Part shown: one piece after another, positions 26,867 to 35,391 of the stretch | How the letters are laid out: every line of letters starts with the position of its first letter | How positions within the stretch are numbered: the stretch's first letter is position 1 | Source of the DNA: Cupriavidus neocaledonicus | GTDB taxonomy: Bacteria; Pseudomonadota; Gammaproteobacteria; Burkholderiales; Burkholderiaceae | Length of the DNA: 64,000 bases | Direction of reading: 5' to 3' | NCBI RefSeq assembly: GCF_000372525.1 | Contig: NZ_AQUR01000096.1 | Location: 62,001 to 126,000, forward strand | Made by a program: the position numbers and the translations under genes | The notes under the pieces: generated by a model | The model's input: only the letters and a program-made list of their open reading frames with translations | Databases searched by the model: none | Told to the model about the DNA's origin: nothing

Positions 26867-27832
26867 ATGCAGCGCAGGCAATTTCTTCTGGCGGCCGCGG
26901 CCGGGTTGGCGGTGCCCGGCCTGGTGCGCGCGGCCAATATGGCGGGGCCGGTTCGTATCGTGGTGGGCTTTGCCCCCGGCGGCGGCACGGATGTGCTGGC
27001 GCGGGTGATCGGGCAGAAGCTGGGCGTGATGTGGAACACCAGCGTGGTGGTGGAGAACAAGCCCGGCGCCACCGGCGCCATTGCCGCGGCCTATGTGGCC
27101 AAGCAGCCGCCTGACGGCACCACGCTGCTGATGGCGCATGTCAACAGCCATGCGATCGCGCCGGCGCTGCTGGACGTCAAGTACGACCCGCGCGCGGACT
27201 TCACGCCGATCTCGATGGTCGGGGTCACGCCCAATATGCTGACCTGCCGTCCGGAACAGAAGGTGCGCACGGTTTCGGACATCGTGGCGCTGTGCCGCAA
27301 GAACCCGGGCAAGATCTCGTTCGGTTCGTCGGGCATCGGCTCGGCGCAGCACCTGGCGCTGGAACTGTTCCGGATGCAGGCGAAGATCGACGTGGTGCAC
27401 GTGCCGTACAAGGGCTCGGGCCCGCTGGTGGCGGACCTGATGGGCGGGCAGATCGACTACGCCTTCGACACCATGACCGCGGCCACGCCGTTCGTGCAGC
27501 AGGGCAAGGTGATCGCGATCGCGCAGACGCGGCTGAAGCGCGCGGCCAGCCATCCAAGCGTGCCGACACTCGCGGAATCTGGCTTCCCGGGCCTGGACGC
27601 GGCGTCGTGGTACGGGCTGGTCGGCCCGAAGGGGATGCCGCCGGCGCTGGCGCAGCGCATGAATGAAGACGTCAACCGCGTGCTGGCGATGCCGGACGTG
27701 GCCGAGCGGCTGAAGAGCTTCGGCGCCGAGGACTCGGGCGGATCGAGCCAGCAGTTCGCCGCCTACATCACCGCGGAATCGGCCAAATGGGCCAAGGTGA
27801 TCAAGGACGCCGGCGTGAAGGCGGAGAGCTGA
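26867..27832 (+). CDS. Bug/TctC-type tripartite tricarboxylate transporter binding protein
   Basis: A 321-aa periplasmic binding protein. The signal peptide MQRRQFLLAAAAGLAVPGLV begins with a twin-arginine-like RRQF. The mature part has the family motifs VRIVVGFAPGGGTDVLARV, VVENKPGATGAIAAA, VPYKGSGPLVADLMGGQIDY and a C-terminal SSQQFAAYITAESAKWAKV. Bug proteins bind carboxylic acids with high affinity; most in Cupriavidus and Bordetella lack adjacent tctAB permease genes, as here. It is the second gene of a LysR-Bug-CaiB-hydratase unit, so its ligand is probably the carboxylate these enzymes process. Confidence 0.92.
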   Translation: MQRRQFLLAAAAGLAVPGLVRAANMAGPVRIVVGFAPGGGTDVLARVIGQKLGVMWNTSVVVENKPGATGAIAAAYVAKQPPDGTTLLMAHVNSHAIAPALLDVKYDPRADFTPISMVGVTPNMLTCRPEQKVRTVSDIVALCRKNPGKISFGSSGIGSAQHLALELFRMQAKIDVVHVPYKGSGPLVADLMGGQIDYAFDTMTAATPFVQQGKVIAIAQTRLKRAASHPSVPTLAESGFPGLDAASWYGLVGPKGMPPALAQRMNEDVNRVLAMPDVAERLKSFGAEDSGGSSQQFAAYITAESAKWAKVIKDAGVKAES

Positions 27833-27891
27833 TGGGCGACCGCCGACGCACCGATGCACGCAGCACGAACCAATTTCCCAGGATGCAACCG

Positions 27892-29136
27892 ATGATGGAT
27901 TCCCGCGACGCAAGCGCCGACACAACCCACGCCAACGCTGCGCGCCTGCCGCTTGCCGGCGTGCGCGTGCTCGATGTCAGCCAGGTCATGGCCGGGCCTT
28001 ACGCCTGCATGTTGCTGGCCGACCTGGGCGCCGACGTGATCAAGATCGAGCCGCCGGACGGCGGCGACCAGACGCGCGGCTCGATGGGGTTCAAGATGAA
28101 GGGCCCGGACAGCATGGGTTTCCTCAACATGAACCGCAACAAGCGCAGCGTCACGCTGGACCTGAAGACCGAATCCGGCCGCGAGGTGCTGTACCGGCTG
28201 GCGGAAACCGCCGATATCCTGGTCGAGAACTATCGCCCCGGCGTGATGAAGCGGCTGCGCATCGACTACGAGACGCTCAGCCATATCAACCCGAAGCTGG
28301 TCTACTGCAGCATCTCGGGCTTCGGCCAGAGCGGGCCGTGGGCGACGCGGCCGGGTTTCGACCTGATGGCGCAGGCGATGTCGGGCGTGATGAGCGTGAC
28401 GGGCTACCCGGGCGGTGCGCCGGTGAAGGCGGGCGTGCCGGTGGCCGATATCGGCTGCGCGCTGTTCGCGACCTACGGCATGCTGTCCGCTTATATCGGC
28501 GCCAAGGAGACCGGCAGGGGGCAGTATGTCGATGCGTCGCTGTTCGATTCCGCGCTGGCGTTCTCGGTGTGGGACACCTGCGAATACTGGGGCACCGGGC
28601 GCGAGCCCGAGCCGCTCGGCACCGCCAACCGCATGAGCGCGCCGTACCAGGCGATGAAGGCCGCCGATGGCTACTTCGTGATGGGCGCGACCAACCAGAA
28701 ACTCTGGCAGCTGCTGTGCAAGACGCTGGACCGGCACGACCTGCTGGCGGACGAACGCTTTGCCACCGTCGCGCTGCGCCTGGCCAACCGGCAGGCGCTG
28801 ATCGGCACGCTGGAAGAGAGCTTTGGCAGGCAGAGCGCTGATTACTGGATCGAGCAACTGCTGGCAGTCGGCATCCCGGCCGGGCCGATCCTGACCTACC
28901 CGCAGGCGTTCGACAGCGAGCACGGCAGGCATCGCAAGATGCGCATCGAGATCGATCATCCGATCGAAGGCAAGGTGCCCAATATCGGCTTCGCGGTGAA
29001 GATGGGCGGCACACCGCAGCAGGTGCGGCGCCCGCCGCCGCTGCTGGGCCAGCACACAACGGAGATTCTCGCGGAGCTGGGCATGTCGGAGGACGAACAG
29101 CAGTCGCTGGCCGCGGCCGGCGCGTTCGGCGCATGA
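27892..29136 (+). CDS. CaiB/BaiF family CoA-transferase
   Basis: A family III CoA-transferase of about 414 aa. Several starts are possible: 27832 (overlapping the previous stop), 27883 and 27892. 27892 is preferred because AGGA lies 8 bases upstream, and the conserved chain begins soon after at LPLAGVRVLDVSQVMAGPYA. Other motifs are LADLGADVIKIEPP, FLNMNRNKRSVTLDLK, ADILVENYRPGVM and ISGFGQSGPW, with the catalytic Asp expected in the downstream D-containing loop. It transfers CoA between carboxylic acids. The next gene starts inside its stop (ATGA, 29133-29136), so the pair probably performs consecutive steps: activation, then hydration. Confidence 0.88.
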   Translation: MMDSRDASADTTHANAARLPLAGVRVLDVSQVMAGPYACMLLADLGADVIKIEPPDGGDQTRGSMGFKMKGPDSMGFLNMNRNKRSVTLDLKTESGREVLYRLAETADILVENYRPGVMKRLRIDYETLSHINPKLVYCSISGFGQSGPWATRPGFDLMAQAMSGVMSVTGYPGGAPVKAGVPVADIGCALFATYGMLSAYIGAKETGRGQYVDASLFDSALAFSVWDTCEYWGTGREPEPLGTANRMSAPYQAMKAADGYFVMGATNQKLWQLLCKTLDRHDLLADERFATVALRLANRQALIGTLEESFGRQSADYWIEQLLAVGIPAGPILTYPQAFDSEHGRHRKMRIEIDHPIEGKVPNIGFAVKMGGTPQQVRRPPPLLGQHTTEILAELGMSEDEQQSLAAAGAFGA

Positions 29137-29936
29137 GCGCCCCGCAGCAGGCGGCCGGCGAAGGCCGGGTCACGCTGACGCGGCAGGGCCGGATCGCGAC
29201 GCTGACCTTCGACCGCCCGGCCGCGCGCAATGCGATGACGTGGGCGATGTACGCGCAGCTCGCCGAACACTGCCGCGCGCTGGCCGCGGAAGGCACTGCC
29301 AGCGCGCGCGTGGTGGTGCTGCGTGGCGCTGGCGGCGAGGCCTTTGTCGCGGGGACCGACATCGCGCAGTTCCAGCAGTTCGCGGGCGGCGATGACGGGG
29401 TCGCGTATGAAGCGCGCATCGACGAGGGCATCGCGCTGGTCGAGCAGCTGCAGATGCCTACTGTGGCGGTCATCGAAGGCTGGGCGGTGGGTGGCGGGCT
29501 GGCCATCGCCACCGCCTGCGACTTCCGGCTGGCGACGCCCAGGGCCCGCTTCGGCGTGCCGATCGCGAAGACGCTGGGCAATACGCTGTCGGCGCAGAAC
29601 CTGGCCAAGCTGCGCGCGGCGTGGGGACTGCAGCCGGTGCGACGAATGTTGTTGCTCGCGCAGATTCTCGATGCCGATGCGGCGCTGGCCTGTGGCTTTC
29701 TTGAAGGCGTGCATGCGCCCGAGGCGCTGGACGCCGAAGTCGCCGCGCTGTGCGAGCGGCTCGGCGCACTCGCGCCGGTGACGCAGGCGGTCATCAAGGA
29801 GTCATTGCGCCGCCAGACCGTGGCGGCGGTGGCGGCTACCGATGACCTGGTGCGGCAATGTTATGGCAGCGACGATTTCCGGGAAGGGGTGGAAGCCTTC
29901 GTTGGCAAGCGTCCGCCGGTGTGGAAAGGGCGTTGA
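29133..29936 (+). CDS. Enoyl-CoA hydratase/isomerase family protein
   Basis: A 267-aa crotonase-fold enzyme. The N-terminal strand IATLTFDRPAARNAMTWAMY, the oxyanion-hole segment EAFVAGTDIAQF and VIEGWAVGGGLAIATACDFRLA are typical. In the canonical hydratase two glutamates act. The second loop here reads ARFGVPIAKTLGN, where the usual ARFG.PE.. glutamate is replaced by isoleucine-alanine, so the reaction may be an isomerase- or hydrolase-like variant rather than simple hydration. It ends the operon; a convergent acetyltransferase gene follows. Confidence 0.87.
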   Translation: MSAPQQAAGEGRVTLTRQGRIATLTFDRPAARNAMTWAMYAQLAEHCRALAAEGTASARVVVLRGAGGEAFVAGTDIAQFQQFAGGDDGVAYEARIDEGIALVEQLQMPTVAVIEGWAVGGGLAIATACDFRLATPRARFGVPIAKTLGNTLSAQNLAKLRAAWGLQPVRRMLLLAQILDADAALACGFLEGVHAPEALDAEVAALCERLGALAPVTQAVIKESLRRQTVAAVAATDDLVRQCYGSDDFREGVEAFVGKRPPVWKGR

Positions 29937-30033
29937 TTCTTCGGATCGCCCGGCGCTATAGATAGAAGCCTCGGGCCGATTCACTGGACGGCGGGCATCA
30001 GTTATCGGTTGCCGATGCCGTTCGGCCATCCAG

Positions 30034-30543
30034 CTACTTCACCGGTACCGAATAAACCACCCGCACAAACTTCCGTGCCGGCTGCCGGTCCACCACTACG
30101 CCGCCCATCGCTTCCGCAATCCGGCGGCTCTTCCAGTTCTGCTCCGCGGCCGGGTATACAAAGCGCGCCGGCCGCAAGGTGGCCGTTGCCCACGCCGCCA
30201 CGGCCAGCACCGCTTCCTTGCCATAGCCGTGCCCATGGGCGTCTTCGCGGATCCAGATGCCGAACTCGGGCGCCGGCGTGTCGGCATGATGCAGCCCGGC
30301 CAGGCCGAGGAAACAACCGTCGCTGGTCCGCCGGACCGTGAAGATGAATTCCGTTCCGTCTTCCATGGCCGGCAGCCATGCCTGCCAGACCTCGCGAAAC
30401 GCCTCGGGTGATGGGGCGGGATCCCATTCCATGTAGCGGGCGAGCGTGGGGGTGATGCAGGGCCACGCTTCGGCTGCGTCGTGTCCGCAGAAGGGCGACA
30501 AGGTCAGGCGGTCGGAGTGGATCAGCGGGGCGGACATAGTCAT
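30034..30543 (-). CDS. GNAT-family N-acetyltransferase (RimJ/RimL type)
   Basis: A 169-aa acetyltransferase. The N-terminus has [20 protein letters not shown], the usual start of RimJ/RimL-like enzymes, and the acetyl-CoA loop is [20 protein letters not shown] (pattern R/Q-x-x-G-x-G/A). The end carries [16 protein letters not shown], also characteristic. It probably acetylates an N-terminal or small-molecule amine; the substrate cannot be told. It is transcribed divergently from the chemoreceptor gene, with about 200 bases between them. Confidence 0.83.
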   Translation of the reverse strand: MTMSAPLIHSDRLTLSPFCGHDAAEAWPCITPTLARYMEWDPAPSPEAFREVWQAWLPAMEDGTEFIFTVRRTSDGCFLGLAGLHHADTPAPEFGIWIREDAHGHGYGKEAVLAVAAWATATLRPARFVYPAAEQNWKSRRIAEAMGGVVVDRQPARKFVRVVYSVPVK

Positions 30544-30660
30544 GGGGGCAGGCTGGCTCGGCGGGTTGCGAACCAGTTATGCCGCAGTGTACGCCTCCCG
30601 GTTCTCCCACTTGCGGTACCGGCGAGGGCACGAGCCCGTGCCCGTACTGCCAGTCCCGAC

Positions 30661-30687
30661 TCAATTTACGGATCTCCCTGCCGATAA
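30661..30687 (+). promoter_or_regulatory. Sigma-28 (FliA) promoter of the chemoreceptor gene
   Basis: A perfect sigma-28 -10 element GCCGATAA (30680-30687) is preceded by exactly 11 bases and TCAATTTA (30661-30668), matching 5 of 8 positions of TAAAGTTT. The start codon of the chemoreceptor is 58 bases downstream. This places the gene in the late flagellar regulon. Confidence 0.82.
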
Positions 30688-30745
30688 GAGCCATGCCATA
30701 CCAGCCCCTGCGCTGGGGCGCCCCCATGCCCATCGGAAATCCGTA

Positions 30746-32287
30746 ATGAAGATCGCAGTCAAACTTCCGCTCGCCTTCGCGGCGGCGTTAATCGTCATGT
30801 TCGCCGGCGCGCTGTACGGCCTGAGCACCCTGAACCGCTCGCTCGACGACTACAACCATGTGGTGCTGGAACGTGTCGAGGAAGAGCGGTTGGTCATGGC
30901 GATGCTGGTCGATTTCAAGGAGCAGATCCAGGAGTGGAAGAACACCATCCTGCGCGGCCGCGACGCGGCGCGGCTGAACAAGCACTGGGCTGCCTTTGGC
31001 GCGCGCGAAGCGGCGATCCGCGAGCGTGGCGCGATGCTGGCCAGGCGCCTGCCCGATGGCAAGTCGAAGGAGCTGGTCGCGCAGTTCGCCAGCGCGCATG
31101 CCGCGATGGGCGAGGGCTATCGGCGCGGCTTCGAATCCTTCAAGGCGGCTGATTTCGATCCGGCTGCAGGTGACCGCGTCGTGGCCGGCGTCGACCGTGA
31201 GCCGGCGCGGTTGCTGCAGGAGTCCGCGCGGCTGATCGCGGCGGACGCCGCGGCCGTGTCGGCACAGACGGCGGCCACGGCGAGCCGAGCCGCCACGTTG
31301 AGCTATGCCCTGATGTTCGCCGCGTTCGTCTGCGGGCTGGCCGGCGCGATGTTGTTCAGCCGCGCGCTGACGCGGCCGCTGTCCCGTGCGCTGGATGTGG
31401 CCCAGACCGTGGCCAGGGGCGACCTGTCGACGCGCATCGATACGCGCGGCAAGGACGAGATCGCCGCGCTGATGCAGGCGCTGCACGACATGCAGCACAG
31501 CCTGTCCGATGTCGTCGGACTGGTGCGGCGCAATGCCGAAGGCGTGGCGGCTGCCAGTGCGCAGATCGCCAACGGCAACTTCGACCTGTCGGCGCGCACC
31601 GAGCAGCAGGCGGCTTCGCTGGAGGAGACCGCCGCGAGCATGGATGAGCTGACGCTGACCGTTCGCGCCAATGCCGAGAACATCGAACAGGTCTCCCGGC
31701 AGACCGCGCTGGCCCGCGATATCGCGGGGCGCAGCGCCGATGTGATGGGCGATGTCGTCGCCACCATGCAGGAGATCGCCGAGCGCTCGGCCAAGGTGGG
31801 CGATATCGTCGGCGTGATCGAGGGCATCGCCTTCCAGACCAACCTGCTGGCACTGAACGCGGCCGTCGAGGCCGCGCGCGCCGGCGAGCAGGGACGCGGC
31901 TTTGCCGTGGTCGCCAACGAGGTGCGCACGCTCGCGCAGCGCAGCGCGGTAGCGTCGCGCGAGATCAAGGCGCTGATCGACGTGGCGGTCGAGCGCGTCG
32001 CGGCCGGCCACGCACTGGTCGGCAACGCCGGCGGCACGATCGAAGAGATGACGGCGGCGATGGCGCAGGTCTCGCGCATCGTGAACGAGATCGCGGCGGC
32101 GTCGGGAGAGCAGCGCCACGGCATCGAGCAGGTCAATCAGGCGGTCGGCCAGCTCGACGAGGTCACGCAGCAGAACGCGGCGCTGGTCGAGCAGGCTTCG
32201 GCGGCGACGCAGTCGATGGCCGAACAGGCGCGCGCGCTGCGCGAGGCGGTGGCGGTGTTCAGGCTGGGTGGGCTGGCGGTGGCGTGA
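30746..32287 (+). CDS. Methyl-accepting chemotaxis protein
   Basis: A 513-aa chemoreceptor starting at ATG 30746. A first membrane helix (about residues 7-28), a four-helix-type periplasmic domain of about 160 residues, a second membrane helix (about 190-208), a HAMP domain ([19 protein letters not shown]) and the cytoplasmic signalling domain follow. Methylation-helix sequence [20 protein letters not shown] is present, as is the hairpin tip [20 protein letters not shown] with [18 protein letters not shown]. No C-terminal CheR pentapeptide is seen. The layout is Tar/Tsr-like. The ligand is unknown. A sigma-28 promoter lies upstream. A fragment of a related gene lies about 1 kb further on (33313-33572). 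Confidence 0.93.
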   Translation: MKIAVKLPLAFAAALIVMFAGALYGLSTLNRSLDDYNHVVLERVEEERLVMAMLVDFKEQIQEWKNTILRGRDAARLNKHWAAFGAREAAIRERGAMLARRLPDGKSKELVAQFASAHAAMGEGYRRGFESFKAADFDPAAGDRVVAGVDREPARLLQESARLIAADAAAVSAQTAATASRAATLSYALMFAAFVCGLAGAMLFSRALTRPLSRALDVAQTVARGDLSTRIDTRGKDEIAALMQALHDMQHSLSDVVGLVRRNAEGVAAASAQIANGNFDLSARTEQQAASLEETAASMDELTLTVRANAENIEQVSRQTALARDIAGRSADVMGDVVATMQEIAERSAKVGDIVGVIEGIAFQTNLLALNAAVEAARAGEQGRGFAVVANEVRTLAQRSAVASREIKALIDVAVERVAAGHALVGNAGGTIEEMTAAMAQVSRIVNEIAAASGEQRHGIEQVNQAVGQLDEVTQQNAALVEQASAATQSMAEQARALREAVAVFRLGGLAVA

Positions 32288-32433
32288 AGGGCGGGCGACG
32301 ACAGCATCTGTGCCGCACTCGTTGACGATATCCGTACCTAGCACGACGCGGTGCTTAGAGAGTCGTCTTAATGCCATGCACCGCGCATCGCCGGACAATT
32401 CTCCAATTGCATTGCAGATGGTCCGTGCCTTAC

Positions 32434-32451
32434 GGTTGTCACTTGACAACC
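32434..32451. promoter_or_regulatory. 18-bp palindromic operator overlapping a -35 element
   Basis: GGTTGTCACTTGACAACC is a perfect palindrome (two 8-base arms, 2-base centre) that contains TTGACA, a consensus -35 hexamer, at 32443-32448. It lies 32 bases before the start of the small gene pair. The downstream protein with a helix-turn-helix is the likely binder, giving autorepression as in toxin-antitoxin operons. Confidence 0.75.
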
Positions 32452-32482
32452 ATGTGCCATGCCTCTAGCCTTGGAGAAATCG

Positions 32483-32791
32483 ATGGCCCGTGCCCAACAC
32501 CCCAAGAAGGAAATTGAAGTGGCGTTAAGACACGCCGAGTCTCGCGGCTGGCGTATCGAGGCGGCGAAAGGCAGGGGCCATGCCTGGGGACGGATCTACT
32601 GTTCGCACCATGACAGCGCATGCCGTGCTGGGGAATTCTGTGTCATCAGCATCTATTGCACACCCAGGAGCCCATCCAACCACGCCACCCGGATCCGTCG
32701 GATCGTGGACAACTGCTTGCATCGGTACGAAATCCTCGCGCCGGTCGAGCTGACGGAAAAACCACCGCCATGGAATACGCGTTCACCTTGA
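32483..32791 (+). CDS. Small basic protein, possible HicA-like toxin of a two-gene module
   Basis: A 102-aa protein from ATG 32483 behind GGAGA. It begins MARAQHPKKEIEVALRHAES and has RGWRIEAAKGRGHAWGRIYC; a short helix, then a hairpin with GHAWG, is reminiscent of HicA-type double-stranded RNA-binding toxins (helix, GW.v...GSHh), although the spacing and cysteine-rich segment (HHDSACRAGEFCVISIYCTP) differ. It overlaps the next gene by 22 bases. Paired arrangement, small size and the palindromic operator upstream suggest a toxin-antitoxin-like unit; activity is unproven, and this family I do not recognise with certainty. Confidence 0.55.
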   Translation: MARAQHPKKEIEVALRHAESRGWRIEAAKGRGHAWGRIYCSHHDSACRAGEFCVISIYCTPRSPSNHATRIRRIVDNCLHRYEILAPVELTEKPPPWNTRSP

Positions 32792-33291
32792 GATACCAGT
32801 TGTCGGCGGATGACAGCGATCCCGACACGCTGGTCGAACGACTCTACGAAGCCGGATGCGACGATGCAACGGTGGGCACCGGCGTGGCGGGCCGGATTGC
32901 GCTGGCGTTCGACCGCGAAGCGGAATCAGCGGCCGACGCCATTGTCAGCGCGCTCACCGATGCCAGGCGCGCCATGCCGTCCGCCACGCTGATCGAAGCG
33001 GCACCAGACCTGGTTGGCCTGACGGACATTGCCGACACTCTCGGCATGTCGCGCCAGAACATGCGCAAGCTGATGCTCGGTCATCCGGCTTCCTTTCCCC
33101 CGCCGGTGCACGAAGGTTCGAGTTCCCTCTGGCATCTGGGGGAAGTGCTCTCGTGGATGAGCGGGAAGGGCTACGAGATCGAGCCCTCGCTCAGGGACGT
33201 CGCTGCGGCCGCGATGCAGGTCAATCTGGCCAGGAGCGTCGGAAGCATCGTCCCGGCGATGGAGCGACGGCTCCGCAAGCTGGTGGCCTGA
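32770..33291 (+). CDS. Helix-turn-helix partner protein, probable antitoxin/regulator
   Basis: A 173-aa protein from ATG 32770, overlapping the previous gene. The first 80 residues look like a small alpha/beta domain (MEYAFTLRYQLSADDSDPDT, then ALAFDREAESAADAIV). Residues 88-115 form a DNA-binding helix-turn-helix of excisionase/MerR-like type (LTDIADTLGMSRQNMRKLML), followed by SLWHLGEVLSWM, also common in such proteins. Together with the palindrome at 32434-32451 this suggests that it binds its own promoter and neutralises the upstream protein. Confidence 0.6.
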   Translation: MEYAFTLRYQLSADDSDPDTLVERLYEAGCDDATVGTGVAGRIALAFDREAESAADAIVSALTDARRAMPSATLIEAAPDLVGLTDIADTLGMSRQNMRKLMLGHPASFPPPVHEGSSSLWHLGEVLSWMSGKGYEIEPSLRDVAAAAMQVNLARSVGSIVPAMERRLRKLVA

Positions 33292-33312
33292 GCCGCACGC
33301 CGGTGCCTGACA

Positions 33313-33572
33313 TCAACCCAGCCTGAACACCGCCACCGCCCGGTTCAACCTTTTGGTCTGGGCCTGCTCCGCCCGCGCCGCTTCTGCCGCGCCGGCCACC
33401 AGTTCGGCGTTCTCCTCGAACATGGTCTCGCCGGTATGGCCCACCCGCTCGGTGCCGGCGTGGGCGCGCTCGACGGAGGTGTAAATCAGGCCGCGGATCT
33501 CGCGCGTGGCGGCGCCGCAGCGGTGCGCCAGTTGCCGCACCTCGCCGGCCAGCACGGCGAGGCCCTTGCCTG
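33313..33572 (-). pseudogene. C-terminal fragment of a methyl-accepting chemotaxis protein
   Basis: On the minus strand the frame reads GKGLAVLAGEVRQLAHRCGA then ATREIRGLIYTSVERA, and ends [14 protein letters not shown] before a stop. This corresponds to the region after the hairpin tip of a chemoreceptor ([18 protein letters not shown]) and to its very C-terminus (AVAVFRLG is identical to the end region of the receptor at 30746-32287). The tip and everything upstream are missing, so the fragment cannot be functional. It lies between the helix-turn-helix gene and a Bug gene and looks like a deletion scar. Confidence 0.8.
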
Positions 33573-33614
33573 GCGCCGCAAGGCGCCGGGATGTTCCGCG
33601 CGCGCCGCCATGCC

Positions 33615-34607
33615 TCAATCCAGCCGGATATTGTTTTCCTTGATCACGTTGCCCCAGTACGCCTGGTCGGCACGGGTGGTCGCCGCGAAAGCCGCCGGCT
33701 GCGTGGTCTTGACGATCAGTCCCAGATCGCCCAGCCGCTGGCGGATGTCCGGCGCGGCCATCACCGTTTCGACGTCGGCCGAGATCTTGTCGACGATGCT
33801 CTGCGGCGTGCCGGCGGTGGTGAACAGGCCCAGCCATGCCGGGCCGTCCAGGCCCTTGTAGCCGAGTTCCTGGAAGGTGGGTACGTCGGGCAGCATCGGC
33901 GCCCGGGTGTTGCCGGTCACCGCCAGCGGCTGCAGCTTGCCGCTGCGCGCATGCTGGCGCACCGTCATCGGCGACAGCGTGCCCAGCGAGATCTGGCCGC
34001 CGATCAGGTCGGTGGCGATCGGCGCTTCGCCCTTGTACGGGACGTGGACCAGTTCGGCGCCGGCATTTTTCAGGAACACCTGCATGTAGAGATGGGCGCC
34101 GGTGCCGATGCCATAGGTGCCATAGGAAAACTTGTCCGGCTGGGACTTGGCCAGGGCCACCATTTGCGGCAGCGTACGCGGCATGGCGCTGCTGGCGGCC
34201 AGCACCAGGCTGGAGGTGCACAGCTGGCCGATCGCGGTCAGGTCGCGCAGCGGGTCGAACGGCGGCTTGGCCACCATATAGGGCGTCTGCACCAGGCTGG
34301 GCAGGCCGAGCAGCAGCGTGTAGCCATCCGGCTGCGCCTTGGCCACCACGTCGGCGCCGATCATGCCGCCCACGCCGGGACGGTTCTCGACGATCACCGG
34401 ACGCTGCCACAGCTTGCCCAGCGGGTCGCCCAGCGCGCGCGCCAGCACGTCGGTGGCGCCGCCGGGCGGGTAGGGCACGACCAGACGCACCGGACGCGCC
34501 GGCCAGGACTGCTGGGCCCGGGCCGGGCCGATGCCCAGGGTTGAAGCGGCGGCGGCCAGGGATCCGGCTCCCAGCCAGTGCAGGGCCTTGCGGCGGTCGG
34601 CTTGCAT
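33615..34607 (-). CDS. Bug/TctC-type binding protein, second copy
   Basis: A 330-aa periplasmic binding protein starting at ATG 34607 with GGAGG upstream. The signal peptide is MQADRRKALHWLGAGSLAAA with a later ARAQQ cleavage-type site. Mature motifs are VRLVVPYPPGGATDVLARAL, VIVENRPGVGGMIGADVVAK, VPYKGEAPIATDLIGGQISL and LGYKGLDGPAWLGLF. No permease, enzyme or regulator gene is adjacent, so it is an orphan. By family it binds a carboxylate, possibly for sensing rather than transport. Confidence 0.9.
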   Translation of the reverse strand: MQADRRKALHWLGAGSLAAAASTLGIGPARAQQSWPARPVRLVVPYPPGGATDVLARALGDPLGKLWQRPVIVENRPGVGGMIGADVVAKAQPDGYTLLLGLPSLVQTPYMVAKPPFDPLRDLTAIGQLCTSSLVLAASSAMPRTLPQMVALAKSQPDKFSYGTYGIGTGAHLYMQVFLKNAGAELVHVPYKGEAPIATDLIGGQISLGTLSPMTVRQHARSGKLQPLAVTGNTRAPMLPDVPTFQELGYKGLDGPAWLGLFTTAGTPQSIVDKISADVETVMAAPDIRQRLGDLGLIVKTTQPAAFAATTRADQAYWGNVIKENNIRLD

Positions 34608-34893
34608 GGTGTTTCCTCCAGTGGTTGACGTCGTGTCGGCAGGCGGCCCTGGCGCCGGTGGATCGGCGCGCCAGTGGCCACGGCAACGCGCAGCGTACGA
34701 GGCCGCGATGCGTCGCGGCATCGGCGGGATGGACGAAAACGGTGGGGGGTACTTACCCGGATCGGGTTTGCGCAAGGGCATGCGGCGGTGCCGCGATCCG
34801 AAGCGCGGCATCGCTTATGATGGCGCCGCCGCTGCGGGCGCGTTCAGTCATCCGGTTCGTGCGGCGCTTGATCCATTTCCTGCTGGAATCCTC

Positions 34894-35337
34894 ATGGCCC
34901 GCCTCAAACTCGACCTGCCCGCCGACCAGCTTTGCTACGCCACGCACCTCACTGTGCGCGTGACGGACATCAATTCGGCCAACCACCTTGCCAATGATTC
35001 GATGATCTCAATGATTTCGGAGGCGCGGGCGCGCTTCCTGTTCGAATTCGGCAGCGAGGATGTGCGCGAGGAAGGCGTCGGCATCATCGTCACCGACCTG
35101 GCGACGATGTACCGCAACGAGGCCCATGCGCGCGACCAGCTGCTGTTCGAGGTGGGCGTGATGGACTTCAACAAGTACGGCGGCGACATCATCTTCCGCA
35201 TTACGCGGCCGGCCGATGGCGCGCTGATCGCGATGGCCAAGTCGGGCTTTGTCTTCTTCGACTACGTGGCCAAGCGGGTGGTGGCGATGCCGGCGGGGTT
35301 CGCCGGGCGCTTCCCGAAGGTGAACTGGGTGGAATAG
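34894..35337 (+). CDS. Acyl-CoA thioesterase (4HBT hotdog fold)
   Basis: A 147-aa single hotdog-domain protein. The conserved start MARLKLDLPADQLCYATHLT leads to the active-site region with RVTDINSANHLANDSMISMI, in which the usual D-x-x-x-H-x-N pattern of 4HBT enzymes is recognisable as DINSANHL. Later strands (LLFEVGVMDFNKYGGDIIFR) fit the family. It hydrolyses an acyl-CoA or activated aromatic thioester; the substrate cannot be told. An upstream in-frame extension to 34531 is unlikely, since the family starts here. It is transcribed opposite to its neighbours on both sides. Confidence 0.8.
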   Translation: MARLKLDLPADQLCYATHLTVRVTDINSANHLANDSMISMISEARARFLFEFGSEDVREEGVGIIVTDLATMYRNEAHARDQLLFEVGVMDFNKYGGDIIFRITRPADGALIAMAKSGFVFFDYVAKRVVAMPAGFAGRFPKVNWVE

Positions 35338-35391
35338 CCGCTGGCGTGGCGCGGTCCGCTGACAGCGCCACGTGTTTGCCAGCAAGCGGGC

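Noticed and set aside
25895..27925. 676-codon minus-strand frame across the LysR and Bug genes
   Set aside because: Antisense to two recognisable genes and crosses their boundary; composition is His/Arg/Gln-rich without a family.
30446..30745. Upstream in-frame extension of the chemoreceptor by 100 codons
   Set aside because: It would include the sigma-28 promoter and overlap the divergent acetyltransferase; the receptor's membrane helix begins at [11 protein letters not shown].
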